Below are positions 9,551-17,188 of a DNA stretch of 64,000 bases, in pieces. This stretch comes from an uncultured Acetobacterium sp. (GTDB lineage: Bacteria; Bacillota; Clostridia; Eubacteriales; Eubacteriaceae): the NCBI RefSeq assembly GCF_963664135.1, contig NZ_OY760905.1:1302001-1366000 (forward strand), written 5' to 3'. The position numbers and the translations under genes were made by a program. The notes beneath the pieces were generated by a model. That model was given only the letters and a program-made list of their open reading frames with translations. It was not told where the DNA came from and made no database searches. Numbering within the stretch: the stretch's first letter is position 1; every line of letters begins with the position of its first letter.

Positions 9551-9577
9551 AAAACCTCAAGCAATGCTTGAGGTTTT
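9551..9577 (-). terminator. Intrinsic terminator downstream of the YheO-type regulator
   Basis: The hairpin AAAACCTCAAGC / GCTTGAGGTTTT is followed on the minus strand by a T-rich run (TTTTTTCCTTTTT). It lies about 190 nt past the regulator's stop. The rest of the 9379-9770 gap holds the uppS promoter and AT-rich sequence with nothing else recognised. Confidence 0.75.
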
Positions 9578-9770
9578 CCTGGAAATTATTGTGAAAATGA
9601 GAATTATTGTTATCAATATAACACCTTTCGGACAAAAAGTAAACGATTAAATGAAAATTAATTTATTTTTATTTAAGTTAAGTGTAACCTTAATCGTGTT
9701 AACGTTTATGTTAACAAACTAATTGTTAATCGGTTGTGCTTACAAAATCTAAATTGATCATCTTTCGATT

Positions 9771-10415
9771 TTATTTCTTTGTTAGAGAAATATAGCGGTA
9801 AAGCGTTGGTACCGACACTCCCAGACAATTGGCGAGATACCAAATCGTTCCTTTTACTGAAAAAGTTCCCATTTCGTCCAATTTTCCCACCAGTTCTACC
9901 TTTTCTTCTTTTGAAAGGAGCTTTAATTTTTTTAATAAATCCTGAGAAATGTGGTTCAGGTTATTATCAACCAATTCTTTAACATCAATGTTGATTTTTT
10001 CTGGCCCCTTTTCTTTTACATCTTTTTCAACAATTGGCGGCGTAATCATTTTATTTAAGAGGTCTCTGGCTGCAATCAGCTCATGGTTATCCGAATTGAT
10101 ACAGATCATCCCGATTAAAGCCTGATTTTCGTCTTTAATAAACCATGACGCTGATTTGATTGTCTCTTTTTTCTTAAATTTCTCCGGGTCATTATTCATA
10201 AATGGTACTTTTTTATGGATTTCACTTCTGATGATCTTTAAGTTTATTTCGGTAATGGGATCGCCAACCTTTCGTCCGCTGATATGTCCATTACGAATGG
10301 CCACCACCGAATGATGCCAATCCGTCATATCATGGAGGACGACTTCCGTATTTTCTCCCATAAATTCTGCTATAAAATCGACCAGTGTAACATAGGTCTC
10401 CAGTTTTTTATTCAC
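9771..10415 (-). CDS. YheO-like PAS-domain transcriptional regulator with C-terminal HTH
   Basis: The 214-residue protein matches the YheO/DauR family: an N-terminal PAS-like sensor at about residues 8-115 (VDFIAEFMGENTEVVLHDM, NGHISGRKVGDP, then WFIKDENQALIGMICIN) and a C-terminal winged/AraC-like HTH at about 165-212. That HTH carries GTFSVKGTIWYLANCLGVSVPTLYRYI. DauR-like members respond to small metabolites and repress catabolic genes; the ligand here is unknown. The start is GTG at 10415 with GGGAA upstream. The nearby ridA gene, separated by a hairpin, is a plausible functional partner because such regulators often sit next to RidA-family genes. Confidence 0.8.
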   Translation of the reverse strand: MNKKLETYVTLVDFIAEFMGENTEVVLHDMTDWHHSVVAIRNGHISGRKVGDPITEINLKIIRSEIHKKVPFMNNDPEKFKKKETIKSASWFIKDENQALIGMICINSDNHELIAARDLLNKMITPPIVEKDVKEKGPEKINIDVKELVDNNLNHISQDLLKKLKLLSKEEKVELVGKLDEMGTFSVKGTIWYLANCLGVSVPTLYRYISLTKK

Positions 10416-10453
10416 TCATTTCCCTCACTTTTATATATAAATTGTCACGAAAA

Positions 10454-10491
10454 TGCCCATGATCACTTACCAAATGGCGTGACCATGGGCA
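10454..10491. terminator. Hairpin between ridA and the YheO-type gene
   Basis: Arms TGCCCATGATCAC (10454-10466) and GTGACCATGGGCA (10479-10491) pair with a single G-U. On the minus strand the stem is followed by ATTTTCG, a weak T-run. It probably ends the HAD-ridA transcript and sits in the 5' region of the next gene. Confidence 0.6.
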
Positions 10492-10524
10492 CTTCTTTGT
10501 GAACACTATTTTGTTTGTGTATAA

Positions 10525-10908
10525 TTATTTAACTGCGATGGCTTCTATTTCGAACAGAGCAGCTTTTGGCAACGCTGCTACCTCCACACAAGAACGGGCG
10601 GGATACTCTGCCTGATCTGCAAAAAAATCAGCATAGATACCATTTACGGTGGCGAAGTCTGACATGTCGGCCAGAAAAATAGTGGTTTTCACAATATCTT
10701 TTCGGGTAAAACCAGCGTATTCCAAAATGGCATTCAGATTATCTAAACCTCTTTTGGCTTGTTCAATTACCCCCTGCTCCAATTCACCGGTTTCGGGGAT
10801 CAGACCCAACTGACCGGACACATAAAGGGTTTCACCTGCTAAATAAGCGTGTGAATAAGGTCCTACTGCTGCAGGCGCCTTGTCTGCAATAATTGCTTGT
10901 TTATCCAT
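10525..10908 (-). CDS. ridA: RidA family reactive enamine/imine deaminase
   Basis: This 127-residue trimeric deaminase hydrolyses 2-aminoacrylate-type enamines released by PLP enzymes and so protects PLP-dependent proteins. Signature features: APAAVGPYSHAYLAGETLYVSGQLG at the start, then VVKTTIFLAD-like KTTIFLADMSDF, and the C-terminal PARSCVEVAALPKAALFEIEAIA, which contains the Arg that binds the substrate carboxylate. The ATG at 10908 follows AAGGAGG. It starts 26 nt after the HAD phosphatase and is probably co-transcribed with it. Confidence 0.95.
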   Translation of the reverse strand: MDKQAIIADKAPAAVGPYSHAYLAGETLYVSGQLGLIPETGELEQGVIEQAKRGLDNLNAILEYAGFTRKDIVKTTIFLADMSDFATVNGIYADFFADQAEYPARSCVEVAALPKAALFEIEAIAVK

Positions 10909-10934
10909 TTCTTCCTCCTTGTATATTTATTCTT

Positions 10935-11765
10935 TTATGATAGCACAAATTTCTCAATGGCGTGCGCCACTCCGTCTTCATCAAAGGGCAGGGTAACATG
11001 GTTAGCGACAGCTTTAACCTCGTCCGGGGCATTCCCCATGGCGACGGCAAGACCGGCAAATTGCAGCATTCGCATATCATTATCACTGTCTCCGATAGCC
11101 ATTACATTTCCCGGTTCTAAATTCAGGATCCGGCAAAGCTGTTTTAACCCGGCGCCCTTATTGGCCGATCGATGATTGACCTCAATATTGCTAGCAATGG
11201 CTTTTGTCAGCGTTACTCCATGAATTTGCGAAAATTTCTGCCATAACACCCGGTGGTTTTTGTCACTAAGTAAGGGAATGTTAATTTTTTCAATTTCCGA
11301 GGCGTGTTCCATTGTAAAATCAAAGACATTATCGACATCTTTGACCTTGCTTCGAATAAAGGCAATCAGATCTTCTGGCATACCATTTTTTTCGCCAATC
11401 TTTTCAAAATAACGAAGTTCACTATAAGATTGGCCCTGATAATAAACTTCACAAAATAAATTCCGACGCGTCAGGGTTTTAATGATCTTTTGGACGCTGC
11501 CAGCCCCCAGATAATTACTGCTGATCACTTCACAGGTGTTTAAATTGGTTACTGCAGCACCATTTGAAGTAACCGCATAATTTATTCCCGGGATACTGAC
11601 AATGGATTCAGGCAATTGTCCTAATATACGACCGGTTGACGGCACCACATGGATGCCTTTGGCAATCGCTTCTTCCAACACAGTCCGGGTTCGTTCTGAG
11701 ATCGACTGGTAATCCTTTTGAAGGGTAGTCCCGTCCATGTCCAAGGCAATTAATTTTATCTCCAC
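10935..11765 (-). CDS. Cof-type HAD-IIB family hydrolase
   Basis: This is a 276-residue haloacid dehalogenase phosphatase with a type C2B cap. Motif I is LDMDGTTL (nucleophile Asp near residue 9), motif II lies at VPSTGR, and motifs III/IV are the Lys before GAGLKQ and GDSDNDMRML. Family members hydrolyse sugar phosphates or flavin/pyridoxal phosphates; the substrate cannot be predicted. GTG start at 11765 with GGAGAC upstream. A weak promoter (TTGATG, 17 nt, TGATAG) lies about 90 nt upstream. It leads into ridA. Confidence 0.9.
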   Translation of the reverse strand: MEIKLIALDMDGTTLQKDYQSISERTRTVLEEAIAKGIHVVPSTGRILGQLPESIVSIPGINYAVTSNGAAVTNLNTCEVISSNYLGAGSVQKIIKTLTRRNLFCEVYYQGQSYSELRYFEKIGEKNGMPEDLIAFIRSKVKDVDNVFDFTMEHASEIEKINIPLLSDKNHRVLWQKFSQIHGVTLTKAIASNIEVNHRSANKGAGLKQLCRILNLEPGNVMAIGDSDNDMRMLQFAGLAVAMGNAPDEVKAVANHVTLPFDEDGVAHAIEKFVLS

Positions 11766-11886
11766 GGTGTCTCCATTTCTGTTGTTTTATTAATTTCTTT
11801 TATCTTCTTAACACTACTAGCTAGTCTATCACAAGAAAAAGAGATTTTCATCAAGTAAGCCTTTACAATTTTCGTTAAAAGAATTG

Positions 11887-12522
11887 TTACAGGGTTTCCC
11901 TTTTAAGCATCTGAACCGGTTTATCTGAAAAAGTAAAAATCACCTGCGCTAATTGCCTGATTTCATCTTCATTATGACTGACAAAAATAACGGTACGTTT
12001 ATCCTGCTCCCAAATTTTTGAAAAATCTTCGATCAACCGGTTTTTCAGTGAATAGTCCAAACTGCTGAAGGGTTCATCCATTAATAGCAACTCGGATGGA
12101 TACAAAAAAGCCCGGGCAATGGCAACCCGTTGGCGCATACCGCCGCTCAACTCCTGAGGATAATAGTCGCCAACAGACCCCAGTCCGACCAATTCCAGCA
12201 TGGCATCAATGTCGCTTTCGTGAGCGCCGGCTTTTCGGATTGATTTATCTTTAAATAGCAAACGCAGATTCTCTCTGACCGTCCGCCAGGGTAATAGCCG
12301 GGGTTCCTGAAAAATATAAGAAATTGATTGGGGATTAATCCCCTCAATTGTTCCGCTGTCAGGTTTTTCCAGACCGCTACACAGATTGAGCAGGGTGGTT
12401 TTTCCAGCGCCGGATGGCCCGAGAATCCCGGAGATCTTATTTTTTTCAAAGACCAGATTAAACTCTTCAAAAATAATTTCTTCCCCATATTTTTTGCACA
12501 ACTTATTTATGACAATGGACAT
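11887..12522 (-). CDS. ABC transporter ATP-binding protein (nitrate/sulfonate/thiamine-precursor type)
   Basis: The 211-residue ATPase has Walker A GPSGAGKTT (about 36-44), Q-loop YIFQEPRLLPW, signature LSGGMRQRVAIARA, Walker B LLLMDEPFSSLD and the switch His in VSHNEDE. It is shorter than SsuB/TauB (about 250) because it lacks a regulatory C-terminal extension. It overlaps the permease gene by 16 nt and is the last gene of the leader-TM1266-binding protein-permease-ATPase operon. The imported compound is unresolved. Relatives carry nitrate, sulfonates, or thiamine pyrimidine precursors. Confidence 0.93.
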   Translation of the reverse strand: MSIVINKLCKKYGEEIIFEEFNLVFEKNKISGILGPSGAGKTTLLNLCSGLEKPDSGTIEGINPQSISYIFQEPRLLPWRTVRENLRLLFKDKSIRKAGAHESDIDAMLELVGLGSVGDYYPQELSGGMRQRVAIARAFLYPSELLLMDEPFSSLDYSLKNRLIEDFSKIWEQDKRTVIFVSHNEDEIRQLAQVIFTFSDKPVQMLKRETL

Positions 12523-13289
12523 TGACCATCCCCCTTCCGATTATTTCTGGCAATCATATAAAGCGTAATCTTTTCAATGACAAGACTACAGATCACAATG
12601 ACCAATGTCCAGGAAAAGAGCAAATCGGTTTCCAGATATATTTTTGCGTAATAAAGATTCATCCCAATGGATGGGAGGGCATTGGCTAATACTTCTGCTG
12701 TTACCGTGACCTTCCAGCCTAAACCAATGGCGTTCATCAGTGCGGACACCGCATAGGGTTTTACCGATGGTAGATAGATCTCGCTGATAATTTTCGACTG
12801 TTCCACATTATAAATTTTCGCCATCTGCAAAAGTTTTTTATCTGTGGATCTGACTCCCTGTACAACATTTGTCCAAGTTACGGGAAAACAAATCAGAAAG
12901 GTCACGACCAAGGGGACTAACCCCGATGCAATCCACAGATTAATTAAAATAATCACAGACACCACCGGCAATGACTTAATCGTACTGACAAATGGATTCA
13001 TAATCGCGTAGAAAGGCTTATTGAGCCCACCTGCCAAACCAAGAACCAGACCAAGAGCGACCGAAATAAAAACCCCGCCAAAGACCCGCAACAATGTCAC
13101 CCCGATACTCACAAAAAACTCAAAATCCCCTGCAAGGGTAATCACACCTTCCAGAGTTTTGAGTGGTGATGGCAATACCAGGGGACTATCTACCCAGCGA
13201 GCGGCCAAGGCCCAAAGGAGCACCCAGAAAAGGGCTACTCCTATTTTTCCTAATACATTTTTGATTTGACTATGCTGACTATTTTCCAA
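12507..13289 (-). CDS. ABC transporter permease (BPD_transp_1 family, SsuC/TauC/ThiX-like)
   Basis: The membrane subunit has about six hydrophobic segments and an EAA-type loop (YLPSVKPYAVSALMNAIGLGWKVTVTAEVL), typical of taurine/nitrate/HMP importers. The frame stays open upstream to a TTG at 13340, which would give 277 residues and a 62-nt overlap. I prefer the TTG at 13289, because it overlaps the binding-protein stop by only 11 nt in TTGGAAAATAG and leaves a short N-terminus before the first helix. That choice is an inference. Confidence 0.9.
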   Translation of the reverse strand: MENSQHSQIKNVLGKIGVALFWVLLWALAARWVDSPLVLPSPLKTLEGVITLAGDFEFFVSIGVTLLRVFGGVFISVALGLVLGLAGGLNKPFYAIMNPFVSTIKSLPVVSVIILINLWIASGLVPLVVTFLICFPVTWTNVVQGVRSTDKKLLQMAKIYNVEQSKIISEIYLPSVKPYAVSALMNAIGLGWKVTVTAEVLANALPSIGMNLYYAKIYLETDLLFSWTLVIVICSLVIEKITLYMIARNNRKGDGQCPLS

Positions 13290-14277
13290 GAACGTAGAAA
13301 TCTTCACCCGGAACTTTTCCTCCAACAGCTTTTGGTTCAAATCCCGCTAAGATGGTATAGTACTCATTTAAGGATTTTTGCGCATCTTTGACTGGAATAA
13401 ATACGATATTGCAGTTTGGAATCGCTTTTTCTGCCAACGCTGCATCTGCCATAATCCCTGCTGCGACAATATTTTTCGCACCTTCGGCGGGATTATCATT
13501 GACTGCATTAATCGATGCTTCATAGGATTTTAAAAATTTATCCAACACTTTAGGATTGGCCTCAGCCCATTCTTTATTAACAACCAGTGCTGTCATTTGT
13601 AATTGGGAACCGTTATTTGCTTCTTCCCAGGCTTTTGACATGTCCACTGCCACTTTGATGTTTGGTTTTTTTGTTGTAATGGTCGTTACGAATGGTTCAG
13701 GAATCATGGCTATGGTGGCTTGACCAGCTGCTAATTGGGTCACTGCTTCACTATGTTCGGCCACATAATTAATGGTTACATCCACCCCTGGTGTCAGTCC
13801 ATTTTTTTGCAACAAGTAGTTCAACACATATTCAGGGGTGGAACCCTGTCCACTGGCAACGATTGTTTTTCCTTTTAAATCGGCGATACGTGTAACGCCA
13901 GCCGCTTCATCTGCCACAATATAAAGCACTCCCAGGGTGTTAACTGAACCTAAAACGACCTTGCCTTCGGTTTTATTAAACAGCACTGCTGCTAAATTAC
14001 TGGGAAGAGCCGCTATTTGAAAATCGCCATTGATGACACTGGCAGTTAGTTGATCCGGTGCACCAGCTACGGTAAATTCGGTGGTCACATTTTCGCCAAG
14101 ATCAACACCGTTGACAATCATTTGGGCCATACCCATTCCGGTTGGGCCAGCAAGGGTTCCAACCTTAACCGTTTGAGGCTCGGCCGGTTTTGCCTGACAA
14201 GCGGTAAATCCCAATGTCATCACCAACATCAAACCAAGGAGGATCGTTAATTTCTTTGCATTCATTTTTCTAAACAT
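13279..14277 (-). CDS. ABC transporter substrate-binding lipoprotein (NMT1/TauA-like)
   Basis: This is a periplasmic-binding-fold lipoprotein with a signal peptide and lipobox (VMTLGFTACQAKP, lipidated Cys). The fold pattern (VKVGTLAGPTGMGMAQMI, later AALPSNLAAVLF and GKTIVASGQGSTPEYVLNYLL, then AEHSEAVTQLAAGQATIAMIPEPFVT) matches COG0715-type proteins. The ATG at 14277 overlaps the stop of the upstream TM1266-like frame (AATGTTTAG) and is preceded by AAGGATG, so the two are translationally coupled. A TTG at 14301 is the alternative longer start. Ligand unknown; the family includes nitrate, sulfonate and thiamine-precursor binders. Confidence 0.92.
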   Translation of the reverse strand: MFRKMNAKKLTILLGLMLVMTLGFTACQAKPAEPQTVKVGTLAGPTGMGMAQMIVNGVDLGENVTTEFTVAGAPDQLTASVINGDFQIAALPSNLAAVLFNKTEGKVVLGSVNTLGVLYIVADEAAGVTRIADLKGKTIVASGQGSTPEYVLNYLLQKNGLTPGVDVTINYVAEHSEAVTQLAAGQATIAMIPEPFVTTITTKKPNIKVAVDMSKAWEEANNGSQLQMTALVVNKEWAEANPKVLDKFLKSYEASINAVNDNPAEGAKNIVAAGIMADAALAEKAIPNCNIVFIPVKDAQKSLNEYYTILAGFEPKAVGGKVPGEDFYVLGK

Positions 14278-14551
14278 TTTCTTTTTCATCCTTTTCTTCA
14301 AATTCTTTTTTTGAGACAGTCAATTTTGAATGTACTTCCCTTAGTTTACCTAACCGTCCATTTAAAGAATTGATCTCATTCATATTACCGCATAAGGTAA
14401 TACAGATAATCGAAATGCCCTTATCTGCCAGCGGTAACCCCATTCTTCCAATAACCAATGATTGATACTCGGCAATAATCCGGTTAAAATCTTCCTGAAC
14501 TGCTTGGGGATTTTCTAAAATAGCGGTCAGTACTGCTACCCGTTCGATGAT
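14270..14551 (-). CDS. TM1266-like iron-only hydrogenase system regulator family, start codon out of frame
   Basis: The frame encodes about 93 residues that match the small TM1266 family (ACT-like fold, named from its association with [FeFe]-hydrogenase genes): IIERVAVLTAILENPQA, then SLVIGRMGLPLADKGISIICI and NSLNGRLGKLREVHSKLTVSK. There is no ATG, GTG or TTG at its head. An ATG stands at 14555-14553 with AAAGGGG upstream, but a single extra G (14552) puts it out of frame. Without that base the product would begin MIIERVAVL. Either a one-base insertion disabled the start, the assembly has an error, or ATC is used. Internal starts (TTG at the SLV position) could give a fragment. Its stop overlaps the next gene's ATG. 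Confidence 0.7.
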   Translation of the reverse strand: MIERVAVLTAILENPQAVQEDFNRIIAEYQSLVIGRMGLPLADKGISIICITLCGNMNEINSLNGRLGKLREVHSKLTVSKKEFEEKDEKENV

Positions 14552-14586
14552 CCATCACCCCTTTCACACGCTTCATTACAAATCAC

Positions 14587-14614
14587 AAAAAAACTTCCTG
14601 TTAGGAACAGGAAG
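14587..14614 (-). terminator. Intrinsic terminator (attenuator) ahead of the TM1266-ABC operon
   Basis: A 9-bp stem CTTCCTGTT/AACAGGAAG (14594-14602/14606-14614) with a 3-nt loop is followed on the minus strand by seven U. It lies only about 30 nt before the coding region it would block and downstream of an apparent leader, as in transcription attenuation. Confidence 0.85.
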
Positions 14615-14615
14615 G

Positions 14616-14730
14616 CATTGACAAAATCACCTATATTAAGACAGGTTTTAATTTTGATCTCATTCCTTCCAAATCAGAACTTCTTTTCTGTCAGGTAAAC
14701 GGTATCACATTCAATTGCAATCATTTTAAC
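14616..14730 (-). promoter_or_regulatory. Putative riboswitch/attenuator leader of the TM1266-ABC operon (class not recognised)
   Basis: On the minus strand GACAG (14692-14688) can pair with CTGTC (14644-14640), enclosing about 43 nt with a smaller AGAA/TTCT hairpin. GGAAGG at 14670-14665 is complementary to CCTTCC (14615-14610), which forms the base of the terminator stem, so an antiterminator is possible. I do not see the consensus cores of TPP, FMN, SAM-I, cobalamin, lysine, purine, ZTP, fluoride or T-box elements. The ligand is unknown; the transporter downstream suggests a small metabolite. Confidence 0.5.
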
Positions 14731-15090
14731 ATGTAAATAGTTTAATTAAAAGAAAAAGAAGGTGGAAAAATTCGACTTTAATTCTTGTTTTATCTGCCAA
14801 AACTAACTATTTTAGTCGGTTTATAACCTTCAATTTTTACTTATAAAAAACCCCGCAGCTGAGAATTTCCATTTGAGAAACGACCATTATTTTTAATAAA
14901 CCTATTTGTTTATCTAATCATCAATATTCCCGAACGCTCCCCGACGATATCACTAATTTATGGGTAAAGATAAGGCAATCTCCACAGAATTGTGATATAA
15001 TTCTAACATCAAATACTATTCTAATCGAAACGAGAGGGTGTCAGTGAAATAGTTTCATGACAAACTTTTAATTTATAAGGAGAATCATTA

Positions 15091-17091
15091 ATGAAACGTA
15101 AACTTAAACAGCACATCTCGTTAATTTGTGTTGTGCTGCTTATGGCTTTTTTACCGGCCAACGCTCTGGCCTTTGAATCTATGAAAAGCGAGAATAATCA
15201 AATGACGATTAACACCCTGTCAGAAATTCCGGATATTGAGAGCAACGGTGATATTAATCAACAAGTTGTCATTATTTACAAACAGTCTAGCGCAATGAAT
15301 GTCCAAAGTCTGTTTTTATCCACCAACGAAGTCGTCAGCGGCGAAACCGTGTCGGATCGGGTGGATGTACTGGAAGTTAAAAATGATGTGAATATTGATG
15401 CATTCATTAACAGGGTTAATGAAAATCCCAATGTTCTGGTTGCAGATCGAAATAAAATCATTAATACTTATTCACTCCCCAATGACCCTTATGTTACGGA
15501 TGGTAAAGCCTGGCAGTTTCAAAATATCGGTACTGATAAAACCTGGGATCAGGTCTCAAATTCGGAAACCATTGGTGTGGCAGTATTAGATACAGGCTTA
15601 AACACCACTCATCCGGATTTAATAGGTCGTACCATTGCTGGCTATGATTATGTCTCTAAAAGTCCCAATGTTATCGATCAGGACGGTCATGGTACCTTAG
15701 TCAGTGGATTTGTTGCTGCAACAGCCAATAATGGGGTCGGCATCTCTGGTGTTGCCGGATCGGCCAGTATAAAAATTGCCCCTTATCGCGTCGGTACTAA
15801 AGGTCTCATGGTCAGTAATATTTGTGCTGCGCTGATGGATGCTGCTGATCGTTCGGATATTAAGGTTATTAACATGAGCTATGGCGGTTATGAATATAAT
15901 AACAGCGAAGCCGCCGCCATTCAATATGCCAAAGACCGCGGCAAGGTGCTGGTCGCAGCATCTGGTAATGAAGGTGAACCAACTGACAATGAAGCCAGCT
16001 TACTTTCTTATCCGGCTTCGTATGAAGGTGTTATTTCAGTGGCGGCCACCAGCAGTTCCAATAATCGGGCTTCTTTTTCACAATATAACAATATGGTCGA
16101 TTTGGCAGCCCCTGGTGAAAACGTGTATACTACTGATATGACTGGTGGATATACCTCCGATAGCGGGACTTCCTTTTCATCTCCGATCGTCGCCGGAGCC
16201 TGTGGAGTATTGTTAGCTGAAAACGCCAATCTAAGTGCTGCGGAAGTTGAAAACATCCTTGAAACGACTGCTCTTGATTTAGGTAATTCCGGCAGAGACG
16301 ATTATTTTGGGTATGGTTTAATTCAGCTGGATCAGGCGTTAGCGAAAGCTGCCGCCATTAAGCCTAAACCGCTAACTGCCATTAATCTGAATAAATCTAC
16401 CACATCTATTGAAACTGGAAATTCTGAAACTCTGACAGTGAGTTATTCCCCGGAGAATACTACCGATGACAAAAAAACAACCTGGGCTTCGTCCAATACT
16501 GCGGTTGCCACTGTTGATGGATATGGTAATGTAAATGGTATCACACCTGGAAACTGTACCATCACGGCAAAGGTTGGTAATTTTTCGGCAACTTGTCAGG
16601 TGACTGTTCCCAATCAGGCTGGCAGTATTTCAGTTGGGTACCAAACCCATATCCAGAATATTGGCTGGCAGGATTTGAAATATAATGGCGAACTAAGCGG
16701 CACTCAAGGGTTCGGCTATCGGCTGGAAGGGATTAAAATCTCCTTGGATAATCAAGGTTATGACCTAGGAATCGCATACAAGACTCATATTCAAAATATC
16801 GGCTGGGAACCGGATTGGCGGTATAATGGCGCATTGAGCGGTACTTCTGGAGAAGGTCTGCGATTGGAAGCCGTTCAGATTCAATTGACTGGTGCTGATG
16901 CAGATAAGTTTGATCTTTACTATCGCACTCACGTGGAGAATTTAGGCTGGCTGGGCTGGGCTCAGAAAAATGAAGATTCAGGATCTGCTGGTTTCGGTTA
17001 CCGCCTGGAAGGGATTGAAATTATGGTCCTCGAAAAAGAAACACCTTTTGACACATCTGGTGATGCTTACATCACTAACAACGCACTGTAA
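15091..17091 (+). CDS. Secreted subtilisin-like S8 serine peptidase with Big_2 and three ChW repeats
   Basis: The 666-residue export product has a signal peptide (about 1-27, ALA cleavage area) and a propeptide-like region to about 135. The S8 catalytic domain (about 150-410) holds Asp167 (VLDTG), His200 (GHGT), Ser361 (GTSFSSP) and oxyanion Asn293. A bacterial Ig-like Big_2 domain (about 430-505) follows. Three clostridial hydrophobic-with-conserved-Trp repeats come last (about 512-655, each with YxTHxxNxGW and GxGxRLExxxI). There is no LPxTG or membrane anchor, so the ChW repeats may hold it at the surface. RBS AAGGAG at 15078; -10-like TATAAT at 14996-15001 with a poor -35. Confidence 0.93.
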   Translation: MKRKLKQHISLICVVLLMAFLPANALAFESMKSENNQMTINTLSEIPDIESNGDINQQVVIIYKQSSAMNVQSLFLSTNEVVSGETVSDRVDVLEVKNDVNIDAFINRVNENPNVLVADRNKIINTYSLPNDPYVTDGKAWQFQNIGTDKTWDQVSNSETIGVAVLDTGLNTTHPDLIGRTIAGYDYVSKSPNVIDQDGHGTLVSGFVAATANNGVGISGVAGSASIKIAPYRVGTKGLMVSNICAALMDAADRSDIKVINMSYGGYEYNNSEAAAIQYAKDRGKVLVAASGNEGEPTDNEASLLSYPASYEGVISVAATSSSNNRASFSQYNNMVDLAAPGENVYTTDMTGGYTSDSGTSFSSPIVAGACGVLLAENANLSAAEVENILETTALDLGNSGRDDYFGYGLIQLDQALAKAAAIKPKPLTAINLNKSTTSIETGNSETLTVSYSPENTTDDKKTTWASSNTAVATVDGYGNVNGITPGNCTITAKVGNFSATCQVTVPNQAGSISVGYQTHIQNIGWQDLKYNGELSGTQGFGYRLEGIKISLDNQGYDLGIAYKTHIQNIGWEPDWRYNGALSGTSGEGLRLEAVQIQLTGADADKFDLYYRTHVENLGWLGWAQKNEDSGSAGFGYRLEGIEIMVLEKETPFDTSGDAYITNNAL

Positions 17092-17131
17092 AAAAACGCC
17101 GGGGGGAATAATTTTTCACCGGCGTTTTTTT
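17091..17131 (+). terminator. Intrinsic terminator of the S8 peptidase gene
   Basis: AAAAAACGCCGG (17091-17102) pairs with CCGGCGTTTTTT (17119-17130), giving a GC stem with a T-run on the plus strand. It begins at the stop codon. Confidence 0.9.
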
Positions 17132-17149
17132 GTCTTATTTTTTCTCTAT

Positions 17150-17188
17150 TCTATTTTAATTATTTCTATTTTAATTATTTCTATTTTT
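17150..17188. repeat. Short AT-rich tandem repeat
   Basis: The unit TCTATTTTAATTATT occurs twice and a third time in part (TCTATTTTTTATT) between the subtilase terminator and the FtsX-permease stop. It looks like low-complexity slippage sequence; no function is inferred. Confidence 0.6.
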
